A stretch of DNA of 64,000 nt from JABDIP01 sp965250245 (GTDB taxonomy: Bacteria; Pseudomonadota; Alphaproteobacteria; DSM-16000; Inquilinaceae), in NCBI GenBank assembly GCA_965250245.1, contig OZ252296.1:992001-1056000 (forward strand), written 5' to 3'. Below the pieces are notes generated by a model. That model was not told the origin of the DNA. It ran no database searches and saw only the letters and a list, made by a program, of their open reading frames with translations. A program made the position numbers and the translations under genes. This document shows positions 40,390 to 48,948 of this stretch, in pieces (the stretch's first letter is position 1; each line of letters begins with the position of its first letter).

Positions 40390-42477
40390 ATGCCGGGTGA
40401 CACGCTCAACGGCAAGACCTGTCTGATCTGCGATTGCGAGCGCACCATGCCGCTGGACGCGGCGGCGCTGCAGCGCGCGCTTGCCCTGAGCGTGCCGCCG
40501 GACATCCAGACCCAGCTCTGCCGGGCCCAGCTCGAGCAATTCCGTGCCGCCGTGCGCGGCGGCGAGCCGGTCCTTGTCGGCTGCACCCAGGAGGCGCCGC
40601 TTTTCTCGGAGACCCTGGAGGAGATGGGCGCCGACACCCCGGTCCGCTTCACCAATATCCGCGAGCGCGCCGGGTGGTCCGAGGAGGCCTCGGGCACCAC
40701 GCCGAAGATCGCCGCGCTGCTGGCGGAGGCGGCACTGGACGTGCCGGCGACCCCGTCGGTCTCGATGACATCGGAAGGGCTCTGCCTGGTCTATGGCCGG
40801 GATGAGGCGGCGATCGACGCGGCGCGGCAGCTCGCCGGGCGGCTGGATGTGACCGTGGTGCTCAAGGAGCCCGGTGAGATCGTGCCGCCGCGGGTGATGG
40901 ACGTGCCAGTCTTCCGAGGGCGCATCGCCGCGGTCGGCGGCCATCTCGGCGCCTTCGAAGTGATCGTCGACGACTATGCCCCGGCCGTCGTGTCGTCCCG
41001 CGGATTCCTCGCCTTCGAGGCGGCACGGGACGGCGCGGCCTCGCGCTGCGACCTGATCCTCGATTTGACCGGCGAGGCGCCGCTGGTGCCGGCGCCGGAG
41101 AAGCGCGACGGCTATCTGCGGCCGGATCCGGGCGATCCGGCGGCGGTGCAGCGGGCGCTGTTCGACCTCGCCGATCTGGTCGGGGAGTTCGAGAAGCCGC
41201 GCTACGTCGCCTTCGATGCCGGGCTGTGCGCCCATTCGCGCAGCCAGCTCACGGGCTGTACCCGCTGCCTGGACGTTTGCCCGGCGGCGGCGATCCGCCC
41301 GGACGGCGACACGGTGGCGATCGACCCGTTCGTCTGCGGCGGCTGCGGCTCCTGTTCCAGCGTGTGCCCGACCGGTGCGGCGCGCTACGACATGCCCCCG
41401 ACATCGACGGTGCTGGAGCGCCTGCGCACGCTGCTGGCGGCCTATCACGATGCCGGCGGCACGGCGCCGGTCCTGCTGGTCCACGACCCGCGCCATGGCG
41501 AGGACCTGGTGTCCGCCGCCGCCCGGTTCGGCCGGGGCCTGCCGGCCCGGGTGCTGCCCTTCGCGGTCAACGAATCGACGCAGATCGGCTTCGATTTCCT
41601 CACCGCCGCCTTCGCCTACGGCGCCACCGACGTGCGGATCCTGGTCGGGCCCGGGAAACGCGATGAGCTGGCGGGCCTCGCCGGCCAGGTCGGCCTGGCG
41701 GAATCGGTGCTGGACGGGCTGGGCTATGGCGGCGGCCGGGTGTCGGTCCTGATCGAATCCGACCCGGAGGCCCTGGAGGCCGCGCTCTATGGCCTCGATC
41801 GGCGCACGGCGGCCGAGCCGAGCCGCTTCCTGCCGCTTGGCGAGAAGCGCACGGTCACCCGGCTGGCGCTGGACCATTTGCACGCACAGGCGCCGAGCCC
41901 GGTCGACCATGTCGCCCTGGCGCCAGGCGCGCCGTTCGGCACGCTCAAGATCGACACCGAAGGCTGTACGCTCTGCCTTGCCTGCGTCGGGGCCTGTCCG
42001 ACCGGGGCGCTGCGCGACAATCCGGACCGGCCGCAGCTCGGCTTCGTGGAGGATGCCTGCGTGCAATGCGGGCTGTGCCGGGTCACCTGTCCGGAGAAGG
42101 TCATCGCCCTCGACCCGCGCATCAGCTTCGCGCCGGAGGCCAAGCAGGTCGCGGTGGTGAAGGAGGAGGAGCCGTTCGAGTGCATCCGCTGCGGCAAGCC
42201 CTTCGGCACCCGCTCCTCAATCGAGCGCATCCACGCCCAGCTCGCCTCAAGGCACTCCATGTTCCAGGACAGCCGGACCATCGATCGCATCAAGATGTGC
42301 GACGACTGCCGCGTGGTCGACCAGTTCAGCGACCCCACCGACCCCTTCGCCGGCCCGCCGCGCCCCTTGCCGCGCACCACCGACGACGATCTGCGCGAAC
42401 GCGAAGCGGAGATCGAGGAGGCGCGGGCGAAGCTGAAGGCGGAGCGGGCGGCGGAGGAGGGTACCGACGGCGACTAG
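40390..42477 (+). CDS. Multi-cluster 4Fe-4S binding protein of formate dehydrogenase loci
   Basis: 695 residues from the ATG at 40390 (GGAGG 9 bases upstream); longer frames upstream overlap the control region. Cysteine motifs in order: CLICDC (about 11-16), CTRCLDVCP (about 290), CGGCGSCSSVCP (about 317), CTLCLACVGACP (about 527), CVQCGLCRVTCP (about 557), CIRCGKP (about 598) and CDDC (about 637). The last pair may bind zinc or another cluster. Between the cluster pairs lies an alpha/beta domain (about 340-450). Cytoplasmic. It may donate electrons or sulfur during maturation of the dehydrogenase; the exact role is unknown. Divergent from DUF3305. Confidence 0.9.
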   Translation: MPGDTLNGKTCLICDCERTMPLDAAALQRALALSVPPDIQTQLCRAQLEQFRAAVRGGEPVLVGCTQEAPLFSETLEEMGADTPVRFTNIRERAGWSEEASGTTPKIAALLAEAALDVPATPSVSMTSEGLCLVYGRDEAAIDAARQLAGRLDVTVVLKEPGEIVPPRVMDVPVFRGRIAAVGGHLGAFEVIVDDYAPAVVSSRGFLAFEAARDGAASRCDLILDLTGEAPLVPAPEKRDGYLRPDPGDPAAVQRALFDLADLVGEFEKPRYVAFDAGLCAHSRSQLTGCTRCLDVCPAAAIRPDGDTVAIDPFVCGGCGSCSSVCPTGAARYDMPPTSTVLERLRTLLAAYHDAGGTAPVLLVHDPRHGEDLVSAAARFGRGLPARVLPFAVNESTQIGFDFLTAAFAYGATDVRILVGPGKRDELAGLAGQVGLAESVLDGLGYGGGRVSVLIESDPEALEAALYGLDRRTAAEPSRFLPLGEKRTVTRLALDHLHAQAPSPVDHVALAPGAPFGTLKIDTEGCTLCLACVGACPTGALRDNPDRPQLGFVEDACVQCGLCRVTCPEKVIALDPRISFAPEAKQVAVVKEEEPFECIRCGKPFGTRSSIERIHAQLASRHSMFQDSRTIDRIKMCDDCRVVDQFSDPTDPFAGPPRPLPRTTDDDLREREAEIEEARAKLKAERAAEEGTDGD

Positions 42478-43718
42478 GCCGATGCCCGCAGCCATTCGGC
42501 GAAGCTGCGCAGCCGTTCCGCCTCGTCGCGATAGTCGGCCGGAGTGAGATTGGAGGCCATCTCACCGCGCTCGATGCGGCGCGCCGACGTCTCGCAGGAT
42601 TGGATTCCGGAGCCGCACCGGTCGATCAGGGAATCTCTCGCCTCCGGGATGTCCGCAAACAGCGCCTCCGCCAGCCGCCGTGCCGTCTCGACGTTTCCGG
42701 ATAGGGCGGCCTCGTAGACCGCATGATCATTGGCGCGCGCGCCGGCGTCGAGAAGCCGCTCGACAAGGCGCTGGTCCGTAATCTGGCGTAGGCATTGCGT
42801 CGTCTGATCGCCGACCGGGATCTTGCGGTCCAGCAGAGCGTGAGCAAGCGCCGTTTGGCCCTTTGCCAAGGCGTGGTCCAGAATGGTCCCGCCCCCGAAC
42901 AGGGGCTGGGCAACATCAACGCCCTGTGCCTCCAGTGCCTCGAGTAGTGCGACATCACCGGTCCGCGCGACTTCGCCCAGGGCCTGGCGGGACGATTTGC
43001 GGTCCGCGGCGATACCGCCGCCATCGAGCGCCGAGCGCCAGTCTGCATGACCGCGCTGTATCACGGCCTTCAGGTCGGCGGCGGAATCGGCGGTCAGATC
43101 GTCCTGTTCGAAGGCAGTGTCGATGGCCTCCAGCATCTCCAATCCGGTCGGAAAGTGATCGGGATCAGCCGTCGCCGGGTCTTCCTTCAGGTAGAGCATG
43201 CGAAACAGGTCGCGGATGCTGTCCGCGATCCTGGCGACGGACGTCTCATGCAGGTAGAGCGCCCAGGCAGGAGGGATGCCTTCGCTGAAGGCGAACACAG
43301 CACCATGATCCTCTTTGCCGACTCGTACGAACAGGCGTTCCAGGTACTCGAAGCCGCCGAAGGGAAGGAATTCGATCTTGGGCTTTCGCCAGGGAAGCCA
43401 AGTCTTGCGCGAGTTCCTGAGCTGCTCATGCTCGAGTTGCATCCATCCGTCCAGGTCTCGATAGGACCGGCTTCCGGGGAAGAACAGTTCGGTGAAAGAG
43501 AAAGGATGCACGTGGTCGCCGAAGACCACGTCGAGGTCGTAGTTGACCCGCCCGCCGTAGCACAGCGTCCACAAGGATTTCAGATCGTCGGGAAGAGGGC
43601 CGCAAAGCTGGGCCTCGATGCGTGCGACTTCCGCAGGCGTCACTCCAGGCTGGGCGCCGTAGATGATCCGATCCTCAAACACCGCAAAACCGGCTTCACG
43701 GTAGGCCCTGTCGCTCAT
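42474..43718 (-). CDS. SMI1/KNR4 (SUKH)-like and ankyrin-repeat protein
   Basis: 414 residues. Residues about 25-185 follow the SUKH pattern: VTPAEVARIEAQLCGPLPDDLKSLW, GGRVN, FLPFGGFEYLER, then SVARIADSIRDLF. Residues about 230-370 contain three or four short ankyrin-type repeats (ALGEVARTGDVALLEALEAQG, GTILDHALAKGQTALAHALL, VYEAALSGNVETARRLAEAL). SUKH and ankyrin proteins are frequent among immunity proteins of polymorphic toxins; no matching toxin is visible nearby. Its stop overlaps that of the ferredoxin-like gene through a shared CTAG. Confidence 0.75.
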   Translation of the reverse strand: MSDRAYREAGFAVFEDRIIYGAQPGVTPAEVARIEAQLCGPLPDDLKSLWTLCYGGRVNYDLDVVFGDHVHPFSFTELFFPGSRSYRDLDGWMQLEHEQLRNSRKTWLPWRKPKIEFLPFGGFEYLERLFVRVGKEDHGAVFAFSEGIPPAWALYLHETSVARIADSIRDLFRMLYLKEDPATADPDHFPTGLEMLEAIDTAFEQDDLTADSAADLKAVIQRGHADWRSALDGGGIAADRKSSRQALGEVARTGDVALLEALEAQGVDVAQPLFGGGTILDHALAKGQTALAHALLDRKIPVGDQTTQCLRQITDQRLVERLLDAGARANDHAVYEAALSGNVETARRLAEALFADIPEARDSLIDRCGSGIQSCETSARRIERGEMASNLTPADYRDEAERLRSFAEWLRASA

Positions 43719-43947
43719 GCACCCGCCCCGGATTGTCGCGCCGCGCCGCTCCTTCTCGAGAATAGAAAGTCGTCAGAGTGCCGGCAACACGCTGGCCGTC
43801 GCAAAGGGGCGGTCGCAGTCCAGCCTTGTCTGAGCGCTGGGCGGGTGGTCGAATGCCGCAGTCTTCAACGGACCGGCTCGTCCGAGCCGGGGCATCCAGG
43901 CGGGGCCTGCAATAGAGACGATTCTACCGGAATCCCTTCAGGGGGAG

Positions 43948-45000
43948 ATGCTCGGCAATTCGCTTGACGCGTGGCTGTCGGCGGTTGTCGTGACGCTTGC
44001 CGTCTGGGTGATCCTGCCGGCGGCCAAGGGGTTCGCGACGCGGCGGCTGTCGCGGGCGGCGGAGACGGACGGGCCGGATAGCTGGCAGGCGGCGGTGCTG
44101 CAGATCACCCAGCGGACCGGGTTCCTGTTCCTGCTGGTGGTCGGCGTCTATGCCGGGACCATCCTGCTGACCCTGCCGGATGTCGTGGAGTCGGTGCTCA
44201 ACTGGGTGTTCGTGATCACCGCCTTCACGCAGGCGGCGCTGTGGTCCGACAGGCTGGTCTCGGTGATCACCGAATGGCGGGTCCGCCAGACCGATGCGGC
44301 GGCGGCGAGCGCCCGCAATGCCATTTCGCTGATCCGCTTTGTCGGGCGGGTGGCAGTGTGGTCGGTCGCCATCCTGCTGATGCTCAGCAATCTCGGCATC
44401 GACGTGACGGCCCTGGTCGCGGGGCTGGGCATCGGCGGCATCGCGGTCGCGCTGGCGGCGCAGAACATCCTGGGCGACCTGTTCGCCTCGCTGGCCATCA
44501 TCCTCGACAAGCCCTTCGAGGTGGGCGACTTCATCATCATCGGTGCCGAGATGGGCACGGTGGAGCGCATCGGCATCAAGACCACCCGCATCCGCAGCCT
44601 GACCGGCGAGCAACTGGTCGTCGCCAATGCCGACCTGCTCGGCTCGCGGGTCCACAACTACAAGCGCATGCAGGAGCGGCGGGTGGTGTTCTCGATCGGC
44701 GTCACCTATGAGACGCCGGCGGAGAAGATCGAGCAGCTGCCGGGTCTGCTCAAGGAGATCGTCGAGGCGCGCGAGCGGGTCCGGTTCGACCGGGCGCATT
44801 TCAAGAGCTACGGCGATTTCGCGCTGGTTTTCGAGATCGTCTACTGGGTGCTGGACCCGGACTACAACCTCTTCATGGACATCCAGCAGACCATCAATCT
44901 GGAGATCCTCAAGCGCTTCGAGGCGCTGGGAGTCGGCTTCGCCTATCCGACCCAGACCGTCCATCTGCATCGGTCGGCGTCCGGCGCCGCGACACCCTAA
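43948..45000 (+). CDS. mscS: Small-conductance mechanosensitive channel (MscS family)
   Basis: 350 residues with GGGGGAG at the ATG. There are four to five membrane helices (about 10-28, 52-77, 82-100, 120-145, 145-165). The pore helix is LVAGLGIGGIAVALAAQNILGDLFASL (about 153-179), rich in Gly/Ala as in MscS, with the ILDKPFEVGDFI beta-domain junction following. The cytoplasmic vestibule makes up the rest. It opens on membrane tension to release solutes on osmotic down-shock. It is a single gene, convergent with the carbonic anhydrase, with a strong hairpin between. Confidence 0.93.
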   Translation: MLGNSLDAWLSAVVVTLAVWVILPAAKGFATRRLSRAAETDGPDSWQAAVLQITQRTGFLFLLVVGVYAGTILLTLPDVVESVLNWVFVITAFTQAALWSDRLVSVITEWRVRQTDAAAASARNAISLIRFVGRVAVWSVAILLMLSNLGIDVTALVAGLGIGGIAVALAAQNILGDLFASLAIILDKPFEVGDFIIIGAEMGTVERIGIKTTRIRSLTGEQLVVANADLLGSRVHNYKRMQERRVVFSIGVTYETPAEKIEQLPGLLKEIVEARERVRFDRAHFKSYGDFALVFEIVYWVLDPDYNLFMDIQQTINLEILKRFEALGVGFAYPTQTVHLHRSASGAATP

Positions 45001-45009
45001 AGGGCGTCA

Positions 45010-45049
45010 GGCCCCGGCGGGCGGACCCTCAGGTCCGCCCGCCGGGGCC
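45010..45049. terminator. Perfect 18-bp hairpin between convergent mscS and carbonic anhydrase genes
   Basis: 45010-45027 pairs without mismatch with 45032-45049 around the loop CTCA. It lies 10 bases after the mscS stop and 8 bases after the carbonic anhydrase stop on the other strand. No U-tract on the + strand; CCCTTTAG follows on the - strand. A bidirectional terminator or transcript end is the likely role. Confidence 0.6.
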
Positions 45050-45056
45050 GGGCCCG

Positions 45057-45815
45057 CTACCGCGACGTCAGGACGAACCGGCGTCCGAGCGCCTGAACCG
45101 GCCGGAAATTGTTGGGATAGAGCTCGGTGAAGGTCGCGATCTGCGCCTCGCTGGCGGTGATCGGATCGACCATCACGTTCCAGGTGACGATCTCCGAGCA
45201 GGGCGGCGTGGTCAGCGAGCCGGCATAGCGATAGGAATCGCCACTGGCAGGCACCAGAGCCAGGGGGTCGACATCGTCCGTGCCGGCGGCATCGCCTTCC
45301 GTGGCCGGCATCAGCGGCCACAGCTTGGCCAGCGCCGGGTTCTCCGCGCCCTCCTCGATCAGCGCGCCGACCACCAGCAGGTCGCCGGCATCGGATTTGT
45401 GCACGAAATGCACTTCCAGCGCGCTGTGCCGGCCATCGATGGTGTGCTCCGACAGGGCGTGGAAGTGATATTGCAGCAGGTCGTAGCGCACGCCGTCGAC
45501 CTCGGCGAACCCGCCGGCTCCGCCGGTGTTCACCTGGATCGTATGGCCGTTGTTGACGACCTCGGGCGTGAAGGCGGACCAGCTGATCTCGACGGGCGCG
45601 AAGGCCGCGGCGATGGCCGCGCCGGACCGGATGTCGATCGGCGATTGCTCGGCACCGGCGCCGCAGGCCGCGTAGTCGGGCGAGAGTTCCGACCAGACCG
45701 ATGGGTCGCCGGTCCCTTCATACCCCCAATGCGGGGTTCCGGTCTCGGCGCCGGCGGGTCCGGCGGCCGCAGCGGCGATGATCAGGGATAAAAGAGCTGG
45801 GGCGGTCTTCGACAT
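45057..45815 (-). CDS. Alpha-type carbonic anhydrase, exported
   Basis: 252 residues from the ATG at 45815 (GGAGG 6 bases upstream). Sec signal at about residues 1-23 (IIAAAAAGPAGA). Zinc ligands H117, H119 and H136 fall in QYHFHALSEHTIDG and EVHFVHK, and SLTTPPCSEIVTW is the classic alpha-class active-site wall. It interconverts CO2 and bicarbonate in the periplasm, which could handle CO2 released by the periplasmic formate dehydrogenase; this link is inference. It is a single gene. Confidence 0.96.
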   Translation of the reverse strand: MSKTAPALLSLIIAAAAAGPAGAETGTPHWGYEGTGDPSVWSELSPDYAACGAGAEQSPIDIRSGAAIAAAFAPVEISWSAFTPEVVNNGHTIQVNTGGAGGFAEVDGVRYDLLQYHFHALSEHTIDGRHSALEVHFVHKSDAGDLLVVGALIEEGAENPALAKLWPLMPATEGDAAGTDDVDPLALVPASGDSYRYAGSLTTPPCSEIVTWNVMVDPITASEAQIATFTELYPNNFRPVQALGRRFVLTSR

Positions 45816-46004
45816 GACGATCCTCCTCTGCACGTCGGCTCCCGCAATCGGCGGCTGGCCACAGCGACCGGGCGGGACACGCGGTCCGCGTTGCGCGGTT
45901 GCGACGGCGGTATTGTGCCACTGTTTCTTGCCGACGGGCTGCGACTCGATGGCATTCCGGTCGCGGTCGCGACTTCGATGGACTCGGTGTCGTCGGACGG
46001 ATCG

Positions 46005-46901
46005 TCAGCCCAGCAGGCGGCGGAATGAGAAGAGTGCGGAGGTCTCGGGATCGACGGTGACGACGACGGCGTCCACCTGCTCGGCTCCCATGACCTGGAC
46101 TCGGGTCACCGTATCCAGCGGCATGTCTTTCGATTTCGAGAGGGTCAGCGGCTGGTCGATGGTCAGCCGGTGCTTGTCGCCATGCACCACCAGCACCGGC
46201 TTGCCGAATGCCTTGGCGCCCCGGCGGATCGCCTTGATGGTCCGGCGGAAGCCTTCCAGTTGATGCTTGTCCTTGAAGCGGCGTTTCGGCCGCTTGTCGC
46301 GCTCGATCCAGAGATTGGCGTGGGTGACGATGACGAGGCCGTCGGCGCCGTGGTGTCGGGCCAGTTTGAATCCATTGGCAATCCAATCCAGGTTGGCCGC
46401 ATCGCGCGCCGCGTGCTCGCGATCCGTCGCCGCGCCCCGGCCGAGATTGTTGTTGTCCCCGGTCACGTGGACGGTGAGGAAGTGGGTGTCGCCCACGGTC
46501 CACCGGGTGTTCTCGACCAGGTCCGCATGCGCCGTGTCGTCGCCCTGCCGGACGAATTCGGGCAGCGTGGCGGCGGCCGTCCCGCCGTCCGAGAAGAATG
46601 TCCGGCGCAAGATCGCCAGCCGGTCCAGTGGGTCGAACGCGCCGGCCTCCGGCTTGCAGCAATCGGCCCAGTCATTGTCGCCGGGCGTGTAGACCAGGGG
46701 CTGGTCGAAGGCCTGGAAATGCGCGAGGACCCGCTCATAGCAGGCCGTGTCGCAGGGCGATTTCGCCTTCTTCAGGTCGCCGACATGCACGGTGAAGGCG
46801 GGCGACAGCCGGTTGATCCGCTCGATCAGGGAGGCGAAGCGGTCATGATCGGCCTCTTCGTAGGGCATGTCGCCCAGGGCCACGAAGGAGAACGGGCCCA
46901 T
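46005..46901 (-). CDS. Calcineurin-like metallophosphoesterase
   Basis: 298 residues from the ATG at 46901 (GGAGAGG 4 bases upstream). Metal-binding motifs in order: ALGDMPY (about 8-14), HVGDLK (about 38-43), YTPGDNDWADC (about 70-80), THANLW (about 191-196) and VHGDKHRL (about 239-246). No signal peptide, although the closest architectures are often secreted. The substrate is unknown. It lies 17 bases after a small exported protein gene and may be co-transcribed with the block to its right. Confidence 0.88.
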   Translation of the reverse strand: MGPFSFVALGDMPYEEADHDRFASLIERINRLSPAFTVHVGDLKKAKSPCDTACYERVLAHFQAFDQPLVYTPGDNDWADCCKPEAGAFDPLDRLAILRRTFFSDGGTAAATLPEFVRQGDDTAHADLVENTRWTVGDTHFLTVHVTGDNNNLGRGAATDREHAARDAANLDWIANGFKLARHHGADGLVIVTHANLWIERDKRPKRRFKDKHQLEGFRRTIKAIRRGAKAFGKPVLVVHGDKHRLTIDQPLTLSKSKDMPLDTVTRVQVMGAEQVDAVVVTVDPETSALFSFRRLLG

Positions 46902-46918
46902 CGACCCTCTCCGCCCGC

Positions 46919-47230
46919 CTATTGGCCGGGCGGCGGCGCTGCCGCGTTGCCGCCGCCGACCGTGGACTGGCACATGGCCTCGGCGCGCGACTTGAAGAGC
47001 GCCGCGCGGGACTCATCGACGATGCCATCGGCGACCATGCGGTCGATATCCGCCGACCGCTCGGCGACGCAGAGCGCCGTCGGATCGGCGGCGTTCGCCT
47101 CGGCCGAGCCGGTCGGGAACAGGTCGTCGCGGTGGATGTAGCCGAGCGCAAGCGCCGCCGCGACGGCAATGCCGAGGGCCGCGAACCGGGCCGGTGGCCG
47201 GTCCAGCGCCGATGTGGAGCGGGCCGTCAC
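46919..47230 (-). CDS. Small exported hypothetical protein
   Basis: 103 residues, starting with GTG at 47230 that overlaps the stop of the DUF6494-like gene (GTGA). Residues about 15-31 are an uncleaved anchor or signal (AALGIAVAAALALGYIH). The outer part is short and helical (IDRMVADGIVDESRAALFKSR) with two cysteines, then a Gly/Pro tail. Family unrecognised. It is translationally coupled to the DUF6494-like protein. Confidence 0.65.
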   Translation of the reverse strand: MTARSTSALDRPPARFAALGIAVAAALALGYIHRDDLFPTGSAEANAADPTALCVAERSADIDRMVADGIVDESRAALFKSRAEAMCQSTVGGGNAAAPPPGQ

Positions 47231-47433
47231 GTCAGGTCGATGTCTCCGTCGATGACGACGTCCAGATCGACGCCGTCGATCGTCAGCGCGACCTTGGCTT
47301 TCAAGGTCTCCGAGCCGGTCAGCGCGCCGGAGTCGACCGCATCGCGCACCGCCTGCTCGATCTCCCGTTGCGAGGTCACGCCGACCTTCTTCAGGAACTT
47401 GCGGATGCTCATGTTGAAGGCGTCTTCATCCAT
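47227..47433 (-). CDS. DUF6494-like small protein
   Basis: 68 residues from the ATG at 47433 (GGGGGAG 7 bases upstream); a longer frame to 47472 is not supported. It opens MDEDAFNMSIRKFLKKVGVT, which I recall as the start of the DUF6494 family, then a helix SQREIEQAVRDAVDSG and a beta hairpin (VALTIDGVDLDVVIDGDIDL). Function unknown. It lies 22 bases after the DUF6352-like gene and overlaps the next gene by GTGA. The family name is from memory and would need a profile search. Confidence 0.8.
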   Translation of the reverse strand: MDEDAFNMSIRKFLKKVGVTSQREIEQAVRDAVDSGALTGSETLKAKVALTIDGVDLDVVIDGDIDLT

Positions 47434-47455
47434 CCCGGTTCTCCCCCTTCGGTGT

Positions 47456-48472
47456 TCATACGGGCTCGGCAAGCGGCAGGTTGACCAGCAGGTTCTGCGG
47501 CTTGAGCCGCAGCCGCCCGTCGGTGGTCATGGCTGCTGCAAGGTATACCGGCTTTCCCGCCAGCTTCGCCAGCATGCGGCTGGGATCGGCGAAGCGCAGG
47601 CGGAACAGGGCCAGGATGCGGGCTTCACGCTCGGGCTCCAGCGTGGCGCCGTTGTAGAGGTCGTTCAGGATCGTCGTCGCCTCTGCATCCAGGCCGATAT
47701 GCCAGGACCAGGTCTCGTCCTCGATGGATTCCATCGGCTGTATGGTGACCGCGACGCCGAGCAGGTGGCGGACCCAGGCCTCCAGCACCCGGCACAGCGC
47801 GTCCAGCCCGGAACGGGCGAAGCCGATATCCAGCACCATGTCGAAACGGTCGCTGCGCTCCCAGTAGAGCTGCGCGTTCTCGCTGCCGATTACGTCCAGC
47901 TCGACCGACCGCTGCGGCGGGGCGCCGTCGGCGATCAGGTTGACCGGTGACGTCTCGCCCAGGGTGGCGCGCATCTCGACGATCTCGTCATCGGCCAGCA
48001 GCACCGCACCCTCCTGGATGCTGACCTTCTGGGTCCGGAAGAGCGGCTCCGCGGCGCGCAGGCGTACCGGGTCGGACACGCCGTCGAGACAGTTGCGCAG
48101 GATGACATGGGCCATCTGGTCGATGAACAGCGGCGGCAGCGGATTGCCGGTCCGGCCGAACAGGCCCCGATAGCAGGCCTCAACGGTTCCGGCCGCCACC
48201 AGGCGGTCCCGCAGGTCCAGCAGCACCCGGTAATTGTCGGTCGCGTCCGGATCGGCAAGGGCGCCGAGCTCGGCCTCGGTGACCGGGCGGCGCGGCTCCT
48301 CGGCCAGCGCCTTGTGCAGCGCGCGCTCCGCGTCGCAGGATTCCGCGATCGGCGCCATTTCCGGCCGGTCGATATAGGCGCGCAGGAAGTCGTCGGTGAC
48401 CCGCAACTGCCCCTGGTCGTCGCGGTCCAGCAGGTGGAAGCCGGAGGTCAGCCAGAAATCAGGGTTCGTCAT
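47456..48472 (-). CDS. DUF6352-like protein
   Basis: 338 residues, starting MTNPDFWLTSGFHLLDRDDQG. It is soluble, with no cofactor motif that I can see; conserved-looking stretches are LRVTDDFLRAYIDRPEMAPI (about 23-42), IDQMAHVILRNCLDG (about 117-131) and SIQEGAVLLADDEIVEM. I recall this start from DUF6352, found with formate dehydrogenase genes in alphaproteobacteria. It overlaps the DUF6505-like gene by 14 bases. Cytoplasmic; function unknown. Confidence 0.75.
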   Translation of the reverse strand: MTNPDFWLTSGFHLLDRDDQGQLRVTDDFLRAYIDRPEMAPIAESCDAERALHKALAEEPRRPVTEAELGALADPDATDNYRVLLDLRDRLVAAGTVEACYRGLFGRTGNPLPPLFIDQMAHVILRNCLDGVSDPVRLRAAEPLFRTQKVSIQEGAVLLADDEIVEMRATLGETSPVNLIADGAPPQRSVELDVIGSENAQLYWERSDRFDMVLDIGFARSGLDALCRVLEAWVRHLLGVAVTIQPMESIEDETWSWHIGLDAEATTILNDLYNGATLEPEREARILALFRLRFADPSRMLAKLAGKPVYLAAAMTTDGRLRLKPQNLLVNLPLAEPV

Positions 48473-48944
48473 CGGCGACGATCTCCCAAATCTTCGCGTG
48501 TTCGGGTTCCCGCGAGCGGTCGATGGTGCGGAACCGCTCGACGATGCCCTCCGGCCCGAAGGACCGCTCCACGGTAATCAGGGTGCCGAGGGGGTGATCG
48601 CACAGCCCGGCCGCGAACGTGGCTTCGTCCTCGGCGGCGGCGCGGGCGGCTGCCATGTCCGGAGCCCCGTATTCGGCGATGAAGTGCGCGGCGAGGCGCG
48701 CGACCGCGTCGTCGAACCCAGGCCGATCGATCTCGCCGACCATGACGAAGGTGCTGTGGCCGAAGCTGTCGAGGCCGAGGAATCCATTGCGAAAGGCCTG
48801 CGCCGGCTTGCCCTCCAACGTGTCCGGATCGCTGTCGGCAAACGCGAACGCGCCGGACACCGCGAGCTCGCCCGGGGCCGCGGCGCGCTCGAAGACCTGC
48901 CAGTCGGACAGATCGAGCTGCACCGTCTTGGGGAACCGCATCAT
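48459..48944 (-). CDS. DUF6505-like protein
   Basis: 161 residues from the first ATG of an ATGATG pair at 48944/48941. It starts MMRFPKTVQLDLSDWQVFER, then EGKPAQAFRNGFLGLDSFGHSTFV (about 43-66), a ferredoxin-like alternation of strands and helices. Soluble. I recall this pattern as DUF6505, linked with the DUF6352 and biotin/lipoate-ligase-like genes. Function unknown. It starts 4 bases after the stop of the ligase-like gene. Confidence 0.7.
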   Translation of the reverse strand: MMRFPKTVQLDLSDWQVFERAAAPGELAVSGAFAFADSDPDTLEGKPAQAFRNGFLGLDSFGHSTFVMVGEIDRPGFDDAVARLAAHFIAEYGAPDMAAARAAAEDEATFAAGLCDHPLGTLITVERSFGPEGIVERFRTIDRSREPEHAKIWEIVADDEP

Positions 48945-48948
48945 GCGC

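Noticed and set aside
39730..42066. 778-codon leftward frame covering DUF3305 and beyond
   Set aside because: Only the last 175 codons are the real DUF3305 gene; the rest is the antisense of the 4Fe-4S protein gene.
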